DNA of 40,455 bases, taken from an uncultured Muribaculum sp. GTDB lineage: Bacteria > Bacteroidota > Bacteroidia > Bacteroidales > Muribaculaceae. Where the stretch lies: the NCBI GenBank assembly GCA_910578785.1, contig CAJTSJ010000024.1:1-40455 (forward strand). The letters are read 5' to 3'. The notes under the pieces are model-generated. The model saw only the letters and a program-made list of their open reading frames with translations. It did not search any database and was not told where the DNA came from. A program made the translations under genes and the position numbers. Shown here piece by piece: positions 7,449 to 15,266 of the stretch (its first letter is position 1; every line of letters starts with the position of its first letter).

Positions 7449-9479
7449 ATGGACAAAAACCTTTTGACCCGTGCCGCCGACAACATCCGTGTTCTCGCGG
7501 CATCAATGGTCGAGAAAGCCAAATCCGGACATCCGGGCGGCGCCATGGGCGGTGCAGACTTTGTCAATGTTCTGTATTCTTCATTTTTAGTGACCGACCC
7601 TGACAATCCTACCTGGATTGCACGTGACCGCTTCTTCCTTGATCCCGGCCACATGTCGTCAATGCTATATGCCGTGCTCGCCCTTACCGGCAAGTACACC
7701 ATGGACGAGCTTAAAGAATTCCGCCAGTGGGGAAGCGTGACTCCCGGACACCCGGAAGTTCATCCCGAACGTGGCGTTGAAAATACTTCAGGTCCGCTCG
7801 GACAGGGCCACGTGATGGCAGTAGGATGCGCTATCGCAGAACGCTTCCTCCAGGCCCGTTTCGGCGACTGGATTGCCCACAAGACCTACGCTTTCATCTC
7901 TGACGGCGGTATCCAGGAAGAAATCTCGCAGGGCGCAGGCCGTCTTGCAGGCTACCTGGGCTTGAACAACCTCATCATGTTCTACGACAGCAACGACATA
8001 CAGCTTTCAACCGAAGTCAATGCCGTTACCACCGAAGACACTGCCGCCAAGTACCGCGCATGGCACTGGAACGTCATCGAAGTTGACGGAACAGACCCCA
8101 TCGCAATGGCCGGCGCTCTCGAAACGGCTATCGAGGAGAAGAAACGTCCTACCCTCATCATCGGTAAGACCGTGATGGGACGCGGTGCTGTCACTGCCGA
8201 CGGTGCAAACTTCGAAGGCAAGTGCTCTACCCACGGCAACCCGTTGAGCAAGTCAGGCGCATGCTACGAGAAGACTATCGAAAACCTCGGTGCCGACCCC
8301 AAGGATCCGTTCCATGTCTGGGAAGATGTCAAGAAGCTCTACGCCGACCGTGCAGAAGCTCTCCGCAAGGAAGTAGCCGAACGCCACGCTGCAGAAAAGG
8401 CATGGCGCGAAGCCAATCCCGACCAGGCCGTCATCCTCGACGGATATCTTGCCGGCAAGCTTCCTGAAATCGACTGGAAGAACATCGCCCACAAGCCTAA
8501 CATCGCTACACGCCAGGCTTCTGCCGACGTGCTTGCTGAACTCGCAAAGAAAGTGGGCAACATGATCGTTTCTTCTGCCGACCTTGCCAACTCCGACAAG
8601 ACCGACGCATTCCTGAAGAATACCACTCCCCTCACCCACGGCGACTTCTCAGGCGCATTCCTCCACGCAGGTGTTGCCGAGCTGACCATGGCCGCCCTTA
8701 TGAACGGTATCGCCCTCCACGGCGGACTTATCGCAGCCTGCGGTACATTCTTCGTGTTCTCTGACTACATGAAGCCCGCCGTACGTATGGCAGCCTTGAT
8801 GGAACTTCCCGTCAAGTACATCTGGACACACGATGCATTCCGCGTAGGCGAAGACGGTCCTACCCACGAACCGGTTGAACAGGAAGCCCAGATCCGCCTC
8901 ATGGAAGAGCTCCGCAACTTCAAGGGCGAACCCTCTATGCTCGTTCTTCGTCCGGGCGACGCCGCTGAAACTTCAGTATGCTGGAAGATGGCCATGGAGA
9001 ACACCAAGACTCCTACCGCTCTTATCCTCAGCCGTCAGGACATCCCCGACCTGCCCGCCGCTTCAGGCGACCGCTACGAAGAGGCTCTCGGCGCAGAAAA
9101 GGGTGGCTACATCGTTAAGAATGTCGCCAATCCGGCTGTGACACTCGTTGCCAACGGTTCTGAAGTGTCATTGCTCGTAGAGGTAGCCGACATCCTCGCC
9201 AACGAAGGCATCGAAGCCCGCGTGGTATCTGTACCCTCTATCGGTCTGTTTGAATGGCAGTCTAAAGAATACCGCGACAGCATCATCCCCGCCGACGGCA
9301 AGGTATTCGGTCTTACCGCAGGTCTGCCCTCGACACTCCGCGGCGTAGTTGGTCCGAAGGGCGAAGTGTTCGGTCTCGACCACTTCGGCGCTTCTGCTCC
9401 CTACAAGATTCTCGACGAGAAGTTCGGCTTCACAGCTCCCGCAGTGCTCGCGCTTGTGAAGGCTTACCTCAAGAAGTAA
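7449..9479 (+). CDS. tkt: Transketolase
   Basis: A thiamine-diphosphate enzyme of the non-oxidative pentose phosphate pathway that moves two-carbon units between sugar phosphates. All three domains are present in 676 residues. Visible signatures are SGHPGG at 26-31, GPLGQG at 115-120, the ThDP/metal segment SDGGIQEE at 151-158 with an asparagine-containing YDSND stretch downstream, and a pyrimidine-binding segment beginning at D462 with the histidine-containing GEDGPTHEP sequence. The GDG of many transketolases is SDG here, which I recall as normal for Bacteroidota. It follows the transporter by 45 nt and ends at a strong terminator. Confidence 0.95.
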   Translation: MDKNLLTRAADNIRVLAASMVEKAKSGHPGGAMGGADFVNVLYSSFLVTDPDNPTWIARDRFFLDPGHMSSMLYAVLALTGKYTMDELKEFRQWGSVTPGHPEVHPERGVENTSGPLGQGHVMAVGCAIAERFLQARFGDWIAHKTYAFISDGGIQEEISQGAGRLAGYLGLNNLIMFYDSNDIQLSTEVNAVTTEDTAAKYRAWHWNVIEVDGTDPIAMAGALETAIEEKKRPTLIIGKTVMGRGAVTADGANFEGKCSTHGNPLSKSGACYEKTIENLGADPKDPFHVWEDVKKLYADRAEALRKEVAERHAAEKAWREANPDQAVILDGYLAGKLPEIDWKNIAHKPNIATRQASADVLAELAKKVGNMIVSSADLANSDKTDAFLKNTTPLTHGDFSGAFLHAGVAELTMAALMNGIALHGGLIAACGTFFVFSDYMKPAVRMAALMELPVKYIWTHDAFRVGEDGPTHEPVEQEAQIRLMEELRNFKGEPSMLVLRPGDAAETSVCWKMAMENTKTPTALILSRQDIPDLPAASGDRYEEALGAEKGGYIVKNVANPAVTLVANGSEVSLLVEVADILANEGIEARVVSVPSIGLFEWQSKEYRDSIIPADGKVFGLTAGLPSTLRGVVGPKGEVFGLDHFGASAPYKILDEKFGFTAPAVLALVKAYLKK

Positions 9480-9502
9480 ATCACAATTCCCGATAAACAC
9501 TT

Positions 9503-9540
9503 TAGGGATGCACCTGCCGGTGCATCCCTAATTTTTTTTT
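9503..9540 (+). terminator. Terminator of transketolase
   Basis: A perfect 12-bp stem (9503-9514 with 9519-9530) with a TGCC loop is followed by a run of nine or more T residues. It lies 23 nt after the tkt stop. Confidence 0.92.
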
Positions 9541-9579
9541 GCATAAAAAGAACGAGGCGGTGCCGTGTGTGGCACCGCC
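9541..9579 (-). terminator. Terminator of clpC
   Basis: A perfect 9-bp GC-rich stem (9556-9564 with 9571-9579) has a 6-nt loop; read on the minus strand it is followed by a short T-rich stretch (complement of 9545-9550). It lies 24 nt past the clpC stop, so the two convergent genes have separate terminators back to back. Confidence 0.75.
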
Positions 9580-9603
9580 CCCGGTCCTTATCTATTCCAT
9601 CAA

Positions 9604-12129
9604 TCAATCCTGACGGATATCTGTTACAATCTTGTCGGCATCCTTGTCGTAGTCCACGTGGATGTGGTTGCCGGGCTGGACCGACGCGTTGATAATCAAC
9701 TCCGCAAGTTCGTCCTCAAGGTACTTCTGAATGGCTCTCTTCAGCGGACGGGCACCGAACTGGCTGTCGTAGCCCTTCGAGGCAACAAAATTCTTGGCCT
9801 CCTCCGAGATAGTCAGCTTATATCCGAGCGCATCTACACGCTTGTAGAATCCGGCCAACTCGATATCGATAATCTTGAATATGGCGTCGCGGTCGAGCGA
9901 GTCAAACATCACAATGTCATCGATACGGTTAAGGAACTCCGGAGAGAAAGCCTTGTTAAGAGCCTTCTGTATGACTCCGTGCGAATACTCGCGGTCGACA
10001 GCCTTGGTGGTGAATCCCACACCCGAACCGAAGTCCTTTAGCTGTCGCGAACCGATGTTGGACGTCATGATTATTATCGTGTTCTTGAAGTCCACCTTAC
10101 GTCCGAGGCTATCTGTCAGACGACCCTCGTCAAGCACCTGAAGCAAGATGTTGAACACATCGGGATGAGCCTTCTCGATCTCGTCGAGCAACACTATGGA
10201 GTAAGGATGCGTACGGACTTTCTCGGTAAGCTGTCCGCCCTCTTCGTAACCGACATATCCCGGAGGCGCTCCTACAAGGCGCGACACGGTAAACTTCTCC
10301 ATATACTCGCTCATGTCTATCCTGATAAGAGTGTCGGCTGAGTCAAACAGATATTCGGCGAGCTTCTTGGCCAGATGGGTCTTTCCGACACCAGTCGGTC
10401 CGAGGAACATAAATGTCCCGATAGGCTTGTTGGGGTCCTTAAGCCCCAGACGGTTGCGCTGGATGGCCTTGACAATCTTATCGATAGCCGGATCCTGACC
10501 GATAATGGCATTCTTAAGCTTCGGAGCCATCTCGCGCAGACGCAGACCTTCGGCCTGGGCTATGCGCTGTACGGGCACGCCCGTCATCATGGCTACGACT
10601 TCAGCCACCTTGTCCTCGTCGACAGTCTCGCGCTGGTTGTTGAGAGCCTCCTCCCACTTTTTCTTTGCCTCGTCAAGACGCACCTTCAGCTGATGCTCCT
10701 TGTCGCGGAATGAAGCCGCGCTTTCAAAGTTCTGAGCCTGGGCGGCCTTAAGCTTGTTGGAGTTGGCTTCGGCTATCTGCTCCTCGATTTCCTCAATCTC
10801 TTTTGGAACGACGATATTGGTCACATGCACTCTCGAACCGGCCTCATCCATGGCGTCGATGGCCTTGTCCGGGAAGTTGCGGTCCGACACATAACGCTCG
10901 GTCAGCTTCACGCAGGCCTCAAGCGCCTCGGAAGTATAGTTGACATTATGATGCTCTTCGTATTTGTCCTTAATGTTGTTAAGAATGGCAAGAGTCTCTT
11001 CAGGCGATGTCGGCTCAACCATGACCTTCTGGAAACGGCGTTCGAGCGCACCGTCCTTCTCGATATTCTTGCGGTATTCGTCAAGCGTAGTTGCTCCGAT
11101 GCACTGGATTTCGCCACGTGCAAGCGCAGGCTTAAGCAGATTGGCCGCATCCATTGATCCGGCCGCGTTTCCGGCGCCGACTATTGTGTGAAGCTCATCG
11201 ATGAACAGTATGACATCCTTGTTTTTCGACAGTTCGTTCAGTATGCTCTTTATGCGCTCCTCAAACTGACCGCGATATTTCGTACCGGCCACTATCGACG
11301 CCATGTCAAGCGAGATTACGCGCTTGTCGAAAAGTATGCGCGATACCTTGCGCTGGACTATGCGCAGAGCAAGCCCTTCGACTATCGCCGACTTTCCGAC
11401 GCCAGGCTCACCGATAAGCACGGGGTTGTTCTTTTTACGACGGCTGAGAATCTGAGCCAGACGTTCAATCTCGACATCACGGCCGATTACCGGGTCAAGA
11501 CGTCCTTCTTCTGCCGCGCGTGTCATGTCATTGCCAAATTTGTCAAGCACCGGAGTGTCATTTCCCCTGCGCGACGATGCGGCCTGACGCGAAGCGGGTC
11601 CGCCCGACTGTGACGATGACTGGCCGAAGCCTTCCTCTTCGTCGTCCTCATCTTCGTCCTCGCTGAACGAGGCGCCCATCGTGGGAGCGTCGGCTACGTT
11701 GGCCAGAAGCTTGTAGAGCGATTCATAGGTCACCCCGGCCTCGCGGAACATGCCCATTATGTCAAGGTTCTGAACCTCGCTGTTGTGGAAGATGGCAAGC
11801 AACAGATGCTCCGAATCGACCACATTGCTTTTAAGCATGCGGGCCTCAAGGACGCTGAGCTTGATTATACGGTTTGCCAAATCACTGACGGCCAATACAT
11901 TCGAAGAGTTAGGCTGTTCAAACAAGCTGCTGTCCAAAGTGTCGCGAAGCTGGTACATAGTGTCGTCGTTAAGCAGTTTCTGAAGAGCCTTAAAAGCGTG
12001 GCTCCCTGCCTGCGACAATATTGCAAGCAACAAATGCTCCGCCTTTATCAGCGAGCTATTGTGTCTTGTGGCCTCGACGCGGCTTTGGTCCAGCACGTAT
12101 TTTAATTCATTAGAAAAGTTTGTCTCCAT
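9604..12129 (-). CDS. clpC: ATP-dependent Clp protease ATP-binding subunit ClpC
   Basis: A hexameric AAA+ unfoldase that feeds substrates to ClpP. The N-terminal double Clp-N repeat occupies about residues 1-145. An acidic and serine-rich linker at about 155-190 precedes the first AAA+ module, whose Walker A (GEPGVGKS) is near 240. The middle region, about 410-480, contains a UVR-like coiled segment that marks ClpC rather than ClpA. The second Walker A (GPTGVGKT) is near 570. A VGF tripeptide in the second module is the ClpP-docking loop, so it should partner ClpP; clpP is not in the window. The linker is longer and more acidic than in Firmicutes ClpC. It is monocistronic. Confidence 0.95.
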   Translation of the reverse strand: METNFSNELKYVLDQSRVEATRHNSSLIKAEHLLLAILSQAGSHAFKALQKLLNDDTMYQLRDTLDSSLFEQPNSSNVLAVSDLANRIIKLSVLEARMLKSNVVDSEHLLLAIFHNSEVQNLDIMGMFREAGVTYESLYKLLANVADAPTMGASFSEDEDEDDEEEGFGQSSSQSGGPASRQAASSRRGNDTPVLDKFGNDMTRAAEEGRLDPVIGRDVEIERLAQILSRRKKNNPVLIGEPGVGKSAIVEGLALRIVQRKVSRILFDKRVISLDMASIVAGTKYRGQFEERIKSILNELSKNKDVILFIDELHTIVGAGNAAGSMDAANLLKPALARGEIQCIGATTLDEYRKNIEKDGALERRFQKVMVEPTSPEETLAILNNIKDKYEEHHNVNYTSEALEACVKLTERYVSDRNFPDKAIDAMDEAGSRVHVTNIVVPKEIEEIEEQIAEANSNKLKAAQAQNFESAASFRDKEHQLKVRLDEAKKKWEEALNNQRETVDEDKVAEVVAMMTGVPVQRIAQAEGLRLREMAPKLKNAIIGQDPAIDKIVKAIQRNRLGLKDPNKPIGTFMFLGPTGVGKTHLAKKLAEYLFDSADTLIRIDMSEYMEKFTVSRLVGAPPGYVGYEEGGQLTEKVRTHPYSIVLLDEIEKAHPDVFNILLQVLDEGRLTDSLGRKVDFKNTIIIMTSNIGSRQLKDFGSGVGFTTKAVDREYSHGVIQKALNKAFSPEFLNRIDDIVMFDSLDRDAIFKIIDIELAGFYKRVDALGYKLTISEEAKNFVASKGYDSQFGARPLKRAIQKYLEDELAELIINASVQPGNHIHVDYDKDADKIVTDIRQD

Positions 12130-12166
12130 TATTTATCAAATCCTCCAATTTTATTCAGTTAAAACA

Positions 12167-12190
12167 GTGACAAAAATGCTATTCTGTCAC
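12167..12190. promoter_or_regulatory. Inverted repeat overlapping the probable clpC promoter
   Basis: GTGACA at 12167-12172 and TGTCAC at 12185-12190 form 6-bp arms with a 12-bp spacer. On the minus strand the spacer and left arm include CATTTTTG, one mismatch from TAnnTTTG, about 42 nt before the clpC start. The arrangement suits a repressor operator but the promoter match is imperfect. Confidence 0.35.
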
Positions 12191-12235
12191 CGACAGACAT
12201 AGATGTATGCTTATCACCTTTATTATATAACAATA

Positions 12236-12296
12236 ATTGTGCCAAAAATGCATATTGAAACACTAATTTATTTGTTTCAACATAATTTGGCACAAT
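12236..12296. repeat. Long imperfect inverted repeat between clpC and the metal operon
   Basis: The outer arms ATTGTGCCAAA (12236-12246) and TTTGGCACAAT (12286-12296) pair perfectly. Inner arms at 12252-12262 and 12273-12283 pair in 10 of 11 positions plus a G-T, around a 10-nt loop. The total is about 22 bp of stem with a small asymmetric internal loop. It lies past the 3' end of the metal operon and upstream of clpC, with no T tail on either strand. A small MITE or a regulatory structure is possible. Confidence 0.5.
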
Positions 12297-12333
12297 TATG
12301 TCGCACCGGACAACCGGAGACAACAGATGACAA

Positions 12334-12540
12334 TCAGTCGATAGACTCAACTTTAAATCCTGCCTTTTCGACAAGAGCCACTACGTTATTGCGGTCTATG
12401 GCGTTCGAGCCTACATATGTAAGGGTCTTGTCGGGCGATGTGAGGTCAAACTGCCAGTCGGAAGCCGGAGCTACCGAGGCGAGCGCTGAAATGATGGCCG
12501 ATGTACAGCCTCCGCATTTTGCATTTGTCTTGAATTTCAT
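12334..12540 (-). CDS. Small heavy-metal-associated (HMA) domain protein, likely copper chaperone
   Basis: A 68-residue cytoplasmic protein consisting of one ferredoxin-like HMA domain. The metal site is C9-G-G-C12 (sequence KCGGCTS), the usual CxxC in the first loop; the classical methionine before the motif is replaced by A7-K8. It is the last gene of the metal operon, 18 nt after the CopA-type pump. It would pass Cu(I) to the pump or buffer it; metal identity is inferred from the neighbour. Confidence 0.82.
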   Translation of the reverse strand: MKFKTNAKCGGCTSAIISALASVAPASDWQFDLTSPDKTLTYVGSNAIDRNNVVALVEKAGFKVESID

Positions 12541-12558
12541 AACTTGTCTGTTTTTATA

Positions 12559-14799
12559 TCAATCTACTTTTACATTTTTTAGTCTCAACGAGTTGCACAC
12601 CACCGACACCGATGAAGCGGCCATGGCGGCCGATGCAAACATCGGATTGAGCAGGATGCCCGCAAAGGGATAAAGCGCACCGGCCGCCAAGGGAATGCCG
12701 ATGACATTGTATATAAACGCCCAAAATAAATTTTCGCGTATAATCTTCACTGTAGCCCCCGACAGCCTGACGGCTTTCGGCAACGCCGACAACAATCCTC
12801 CGGCCACGGTCACCTGGGCCACATCCATGGCTATGTCAGAGCCACTGCCCATGGCCACCGATATGTCTGCCTCGGCAAGAGCCTGTGAGTCGTTGATGCC
12901 GTCACCGACCATGGCCACGATGCCGTACGAGCTCTTCAGTTCAGCTACGATGCGCTGTTTATCGGCAGGCAAAGCACCGGCATAAACATCGTCGATACCG
13001 ACCTCACGCGCTATGGCATCAGCCACTTTGGCTGAGTCGCCGGTCAACAACACAGGTCTTATTCCAAGCTTCTTCAATTGACCGACAACCGACTTGGCTT
13101 CAGACTTTAGTGTATCGGATATCCTGAACGCCGCCTTGAGTTCGCTGTTCTTGCCGAACATCACTATCCCCGACCCTTCGTCGCTCCAGACATCCAGCCT
13201 ATCGCGGATCGAAGCCGGTATAGCTCCGCAATTATTTTCCGCCATTCTCATAGAACCGGCCCACCATTCATCGGAGCCTATGCGTCCACAGATTCCCATG
13301 CCGGGATGGTAAGTGAACTGTTCGGGAACAACGGCACGGGCATCCGACAGCGAAGCCCATGCCACGAGCGCACCGGCAAGCGGATGCTCGCTACGCTCCT
13401 CCAGACCGTAGATGACGGCAATATCGTCAGCCGACAGCTTCCCGCCTTCGGCCGAAGCGACATCCGTCACTTTCGGACGGCCTTCGGTAAGCGTCCCGGT
13501 CTTGTCGAAGGCCAGCACCTTAGTTTTGGCCAGAAGCTCGAGCGACGCGGCATCCTTAATCAATATGTGGTTCTGCGCCGCGCGTCCTATACCGACCATA
13601 ATGGCGGTGGGCGTAGCAAGTCCGAGCGCACACGGACAGGCGATGACAAGTACCGATACGGCCGACAACAACGCCATCTGCACACCGCCTCCGGCCAACA
13701 TCCATATGGCAAACGTCAGCAATGAGATACCGATGACTCCCGGAACAAAGTATGAGCTGATTCTGTCGGCAAGACGCTGAACCGGAGGTTTGCTTCCCTG
13801 AGCATTGCGCACCGCGTCAATTATGCCCGACAACAGAGTAGACGACCCCACCTTAGTGGCCCGGACAGTCAGACTGCCGAGACCGTTAAGAGTACCGGCA
13901 GATACAGTGTCGCCTACCGATTTCTCTACCGGCAACGGCTCTCCGGTGAGCATGCTTTCGTCTACAGCCGACGAACCTTCCGACACAATCCCGTCGACAG
14001 GCATACGCTCTCCGGGACGGACCAAAACCAAATCGTCGGGACGCAGGACGGAAATGGGCACACTTTTACGCTCACCGTCAGGCCCGCATAGTGTGGCTTC
14101 GTCAGGTTGCATGCACATCAAAGCACGAAGCGCACTTCCGGTGTTTCTCTTTGCCCTCGCCTCCATCAGCTTTCCGGTAAGCACGAAAGCAACTATCATG
14201 GCCGAAGCCTCAAAGTACAGGTCGGCACCGAGTCCGCGTGAAGTCCAGTATGACGCATAAAATATGTTGAACAGGCTGAACATGTAGCTGACCATAGTCG
14301 ACAATGCGACAAGGGTGTCCATGCTCGGACGACCGACACGCAGACTCAGCCAGCCCTTAACATAAAAACGGAAACCGCATCCGGCCATTACAGCCAAGGC
14401 AAGCACCGCTATCACGAACTCGTAATGAGGGAAATGGACATGGGCCATGCATATTACCGCTATCGGGATGGTAAGAATCCATGCCATGAGCGTCTTTATC
14501 TGTAATCCCCTGTAGGTACGCAATTCTTTACGTTCCTGCTCGTCGACGGCCTGCGCCACATCGGTTGCGACAATCATTTCGTATCCGGCTTCCTTGACCT
14601 TTTCGGCTATTGCTTCAGGCGACACCTCCTTACGGTTCCACTCTATCGAAGCAGTGGCAGTAGCCAGATTCACCTCCACGGCAACCACTCCGGGCACTGA
14701 GGCTATCACATGCTCAACGGTTCCTGAGCAGACGGCACACATCATTCCGGTTATCGGAAACAGTCCATGTGCGACGCCGGCAGATATAGATTTCTTCAT
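12559..14799 (-). CDS. copA: CopA-type copper-translocating P1B ATPase
   Basis: An inner-membrane pump exporting Cu(I) from the cytoplasm with ATP. One N-terminal HMA domain has C21-A-V-C24 (motif MMCAVCSG). The membrane CPC motif (ACPCALGLATP), the phosphorylation DKTGT, the nucleotide-binding HP (SEHPL) and the GDGIND hinge are all present in order. Late-membrane residues of the Cu(I) type are visible: YNxxGIPLAAG in the penultimate span and an MAASS segment in the last. Length, 746 aa, is normal. Its ATG follows the Fur-family stop by 2 nt, implying coupled expression. Confidence 0.94.
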   Translation of the reverse strand: MKKSISAGVAHGLFPITGMMCAVCSGTVEHVIASVPGVVAVEVNLATATASIEWNRKEVSPEAIAEKVKEAGYEMIVATDVAQAVDEQERKELRTYRGLQIKTLMAWILTIPIAVICMAHVHFPHYEFVIAVLALAVMAGCGFRFYVKGWLSLRVGRPSMDTLVALSTMVSYMFSLFNIFYASYWTSRGLGADLYFEASAMIVAFVLTGKLMEARAKRNTGSALRALMCMQPDEATLCGPDGERKSVPISVLRPDDLVLVRPGERMPVDGIVSEGSSAVDESMLTGEPLPVEKSVGDTVSAGTLNGLGSLTVRATKVGSSTLLSGIIDAVRNAQGSKPPVQRLADRISSYFVPGVIGISLLTFAIWMLAGGGVQMALLSAVSVLVIACPCALGLATPTAIMVGIGRAAQNHILIKDAASLELLAKTKVLAFDKTGTLTEGRPKVTDVASAEGGKLSADDIAVIYGLEERSEHPLAGALVAWASLSDARAVVPEQFTYHPGMGICGRIGSDEWWAGSMRMAENNCGAIPASIRDRLDVWSDEGSGIVMFGKNSELKAAFRISDTLKSEAKSVVGQLKKLGIRPVLLTGDSAKVADAIAREVGIDDVYAGALPADKQRIVAELKSSYGIVAMVGDGINDSQALAEADISVAMGSGSDIAMDVAQVTVAGGLLSALPKAVRLSGATVKIIRENLFWAFIYNVIGIPLAAGALYPFAGILLNPMFASAAMAASSVSVVCNSLRLKNVKVD

Positions 14800-14801
14800 A
14801 A

Positions 14802-15248
14802 TCAGTCAGTTTCATTTCTTGAGTTCCTTAATCGGGCACACGTCGGACAAAGACCCTTGACGACATAATTGACCGACTCAGCGACGTAGCCGTCAGGCAC
14901 TCTGACCGACGGCACCGAATCTCCGTCAAGGCATACGGTCGCTCCGCACTCCACACAATGGAAATGCGGATGATTGTCATCGTCATGTCCGCGTCTGTCA
15001 GTCGAACGGCAAATCTCATACTTCAGCGAGCCGGATCCGTCATCGACCACATGCACTATGCCGTTTTTGGCAAACAAGGCAAGCGAACGGCTTATCGACG
15101 AACGGTCAACGGTCTCAAGACGAGTCTCAATCTCAAGCGACGAGACAGGATAATGGTTTTTCTCCATCAAGCCGATTATCAGCACCCTCACGGGCGAAGG
15201 CCTTAACCCGGCATCCGACAACAACCGCTCAATGTCTTGTTTATCCAT
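14802..15248 (-). CDS. Fur-family metal-responsive transcriptional regulator
   Basis: A 148-residue DNA-binding repressor of the Fur/Zur/PerR family. The winged-helix domain occupies residues 1-80, with a recognition-helix region around DRSSISRSLALF (48-59). The dimerisation domain has H88 and H93, H95, H97 for metal binding and the structural zinc pair C98-x-x-C101, completed by a C-terminal CPTC. Which metal it senses cannot be told; lying between Zn/Cd-type and Cu-type pumps it is most likely to sense zinc or to act as a more general metal or peroxide sensor. It sits 18 nt after the Zn-type ATPase and 2 nt before copA. A -7 box ends 3 nt before its start codon. Confidence 0.88.
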   Translation of the reverse strand: MDKQDIERLLSDAGLRPSPVRVLIIGLMEKNHYPVSSLEIETRLETVDRSSISRSLALFAKNGIVHVVDDGSGSLKYEICRSTDRRGHDDDNHPHFHCVECGATVCLDGDSVPSVRVPDGYVAESVNYVVKGLCPTCARLRNSRNETD

Positions 15249-15251
15249 ACT

Positions 15252-15260
15252 ACAAAGTTA
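15252..15260 (-). promoter_or_regulatory. Internal -7 element directly before fur
   Basis: TAACTTTGT (minus strand) is an exact TAnnTTTG match lying just 3 nt before the fur ATG at 15248 and inside the 18-nt gap after the preceding gene. If used, transcription would start at or next to the start codon, giving a leaderless message that keeps regulator expression independent of the operon promoter. No strong -33 partner was found. Confidence 0.45.
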
Positions 15261-15266
15261 GCCAAT

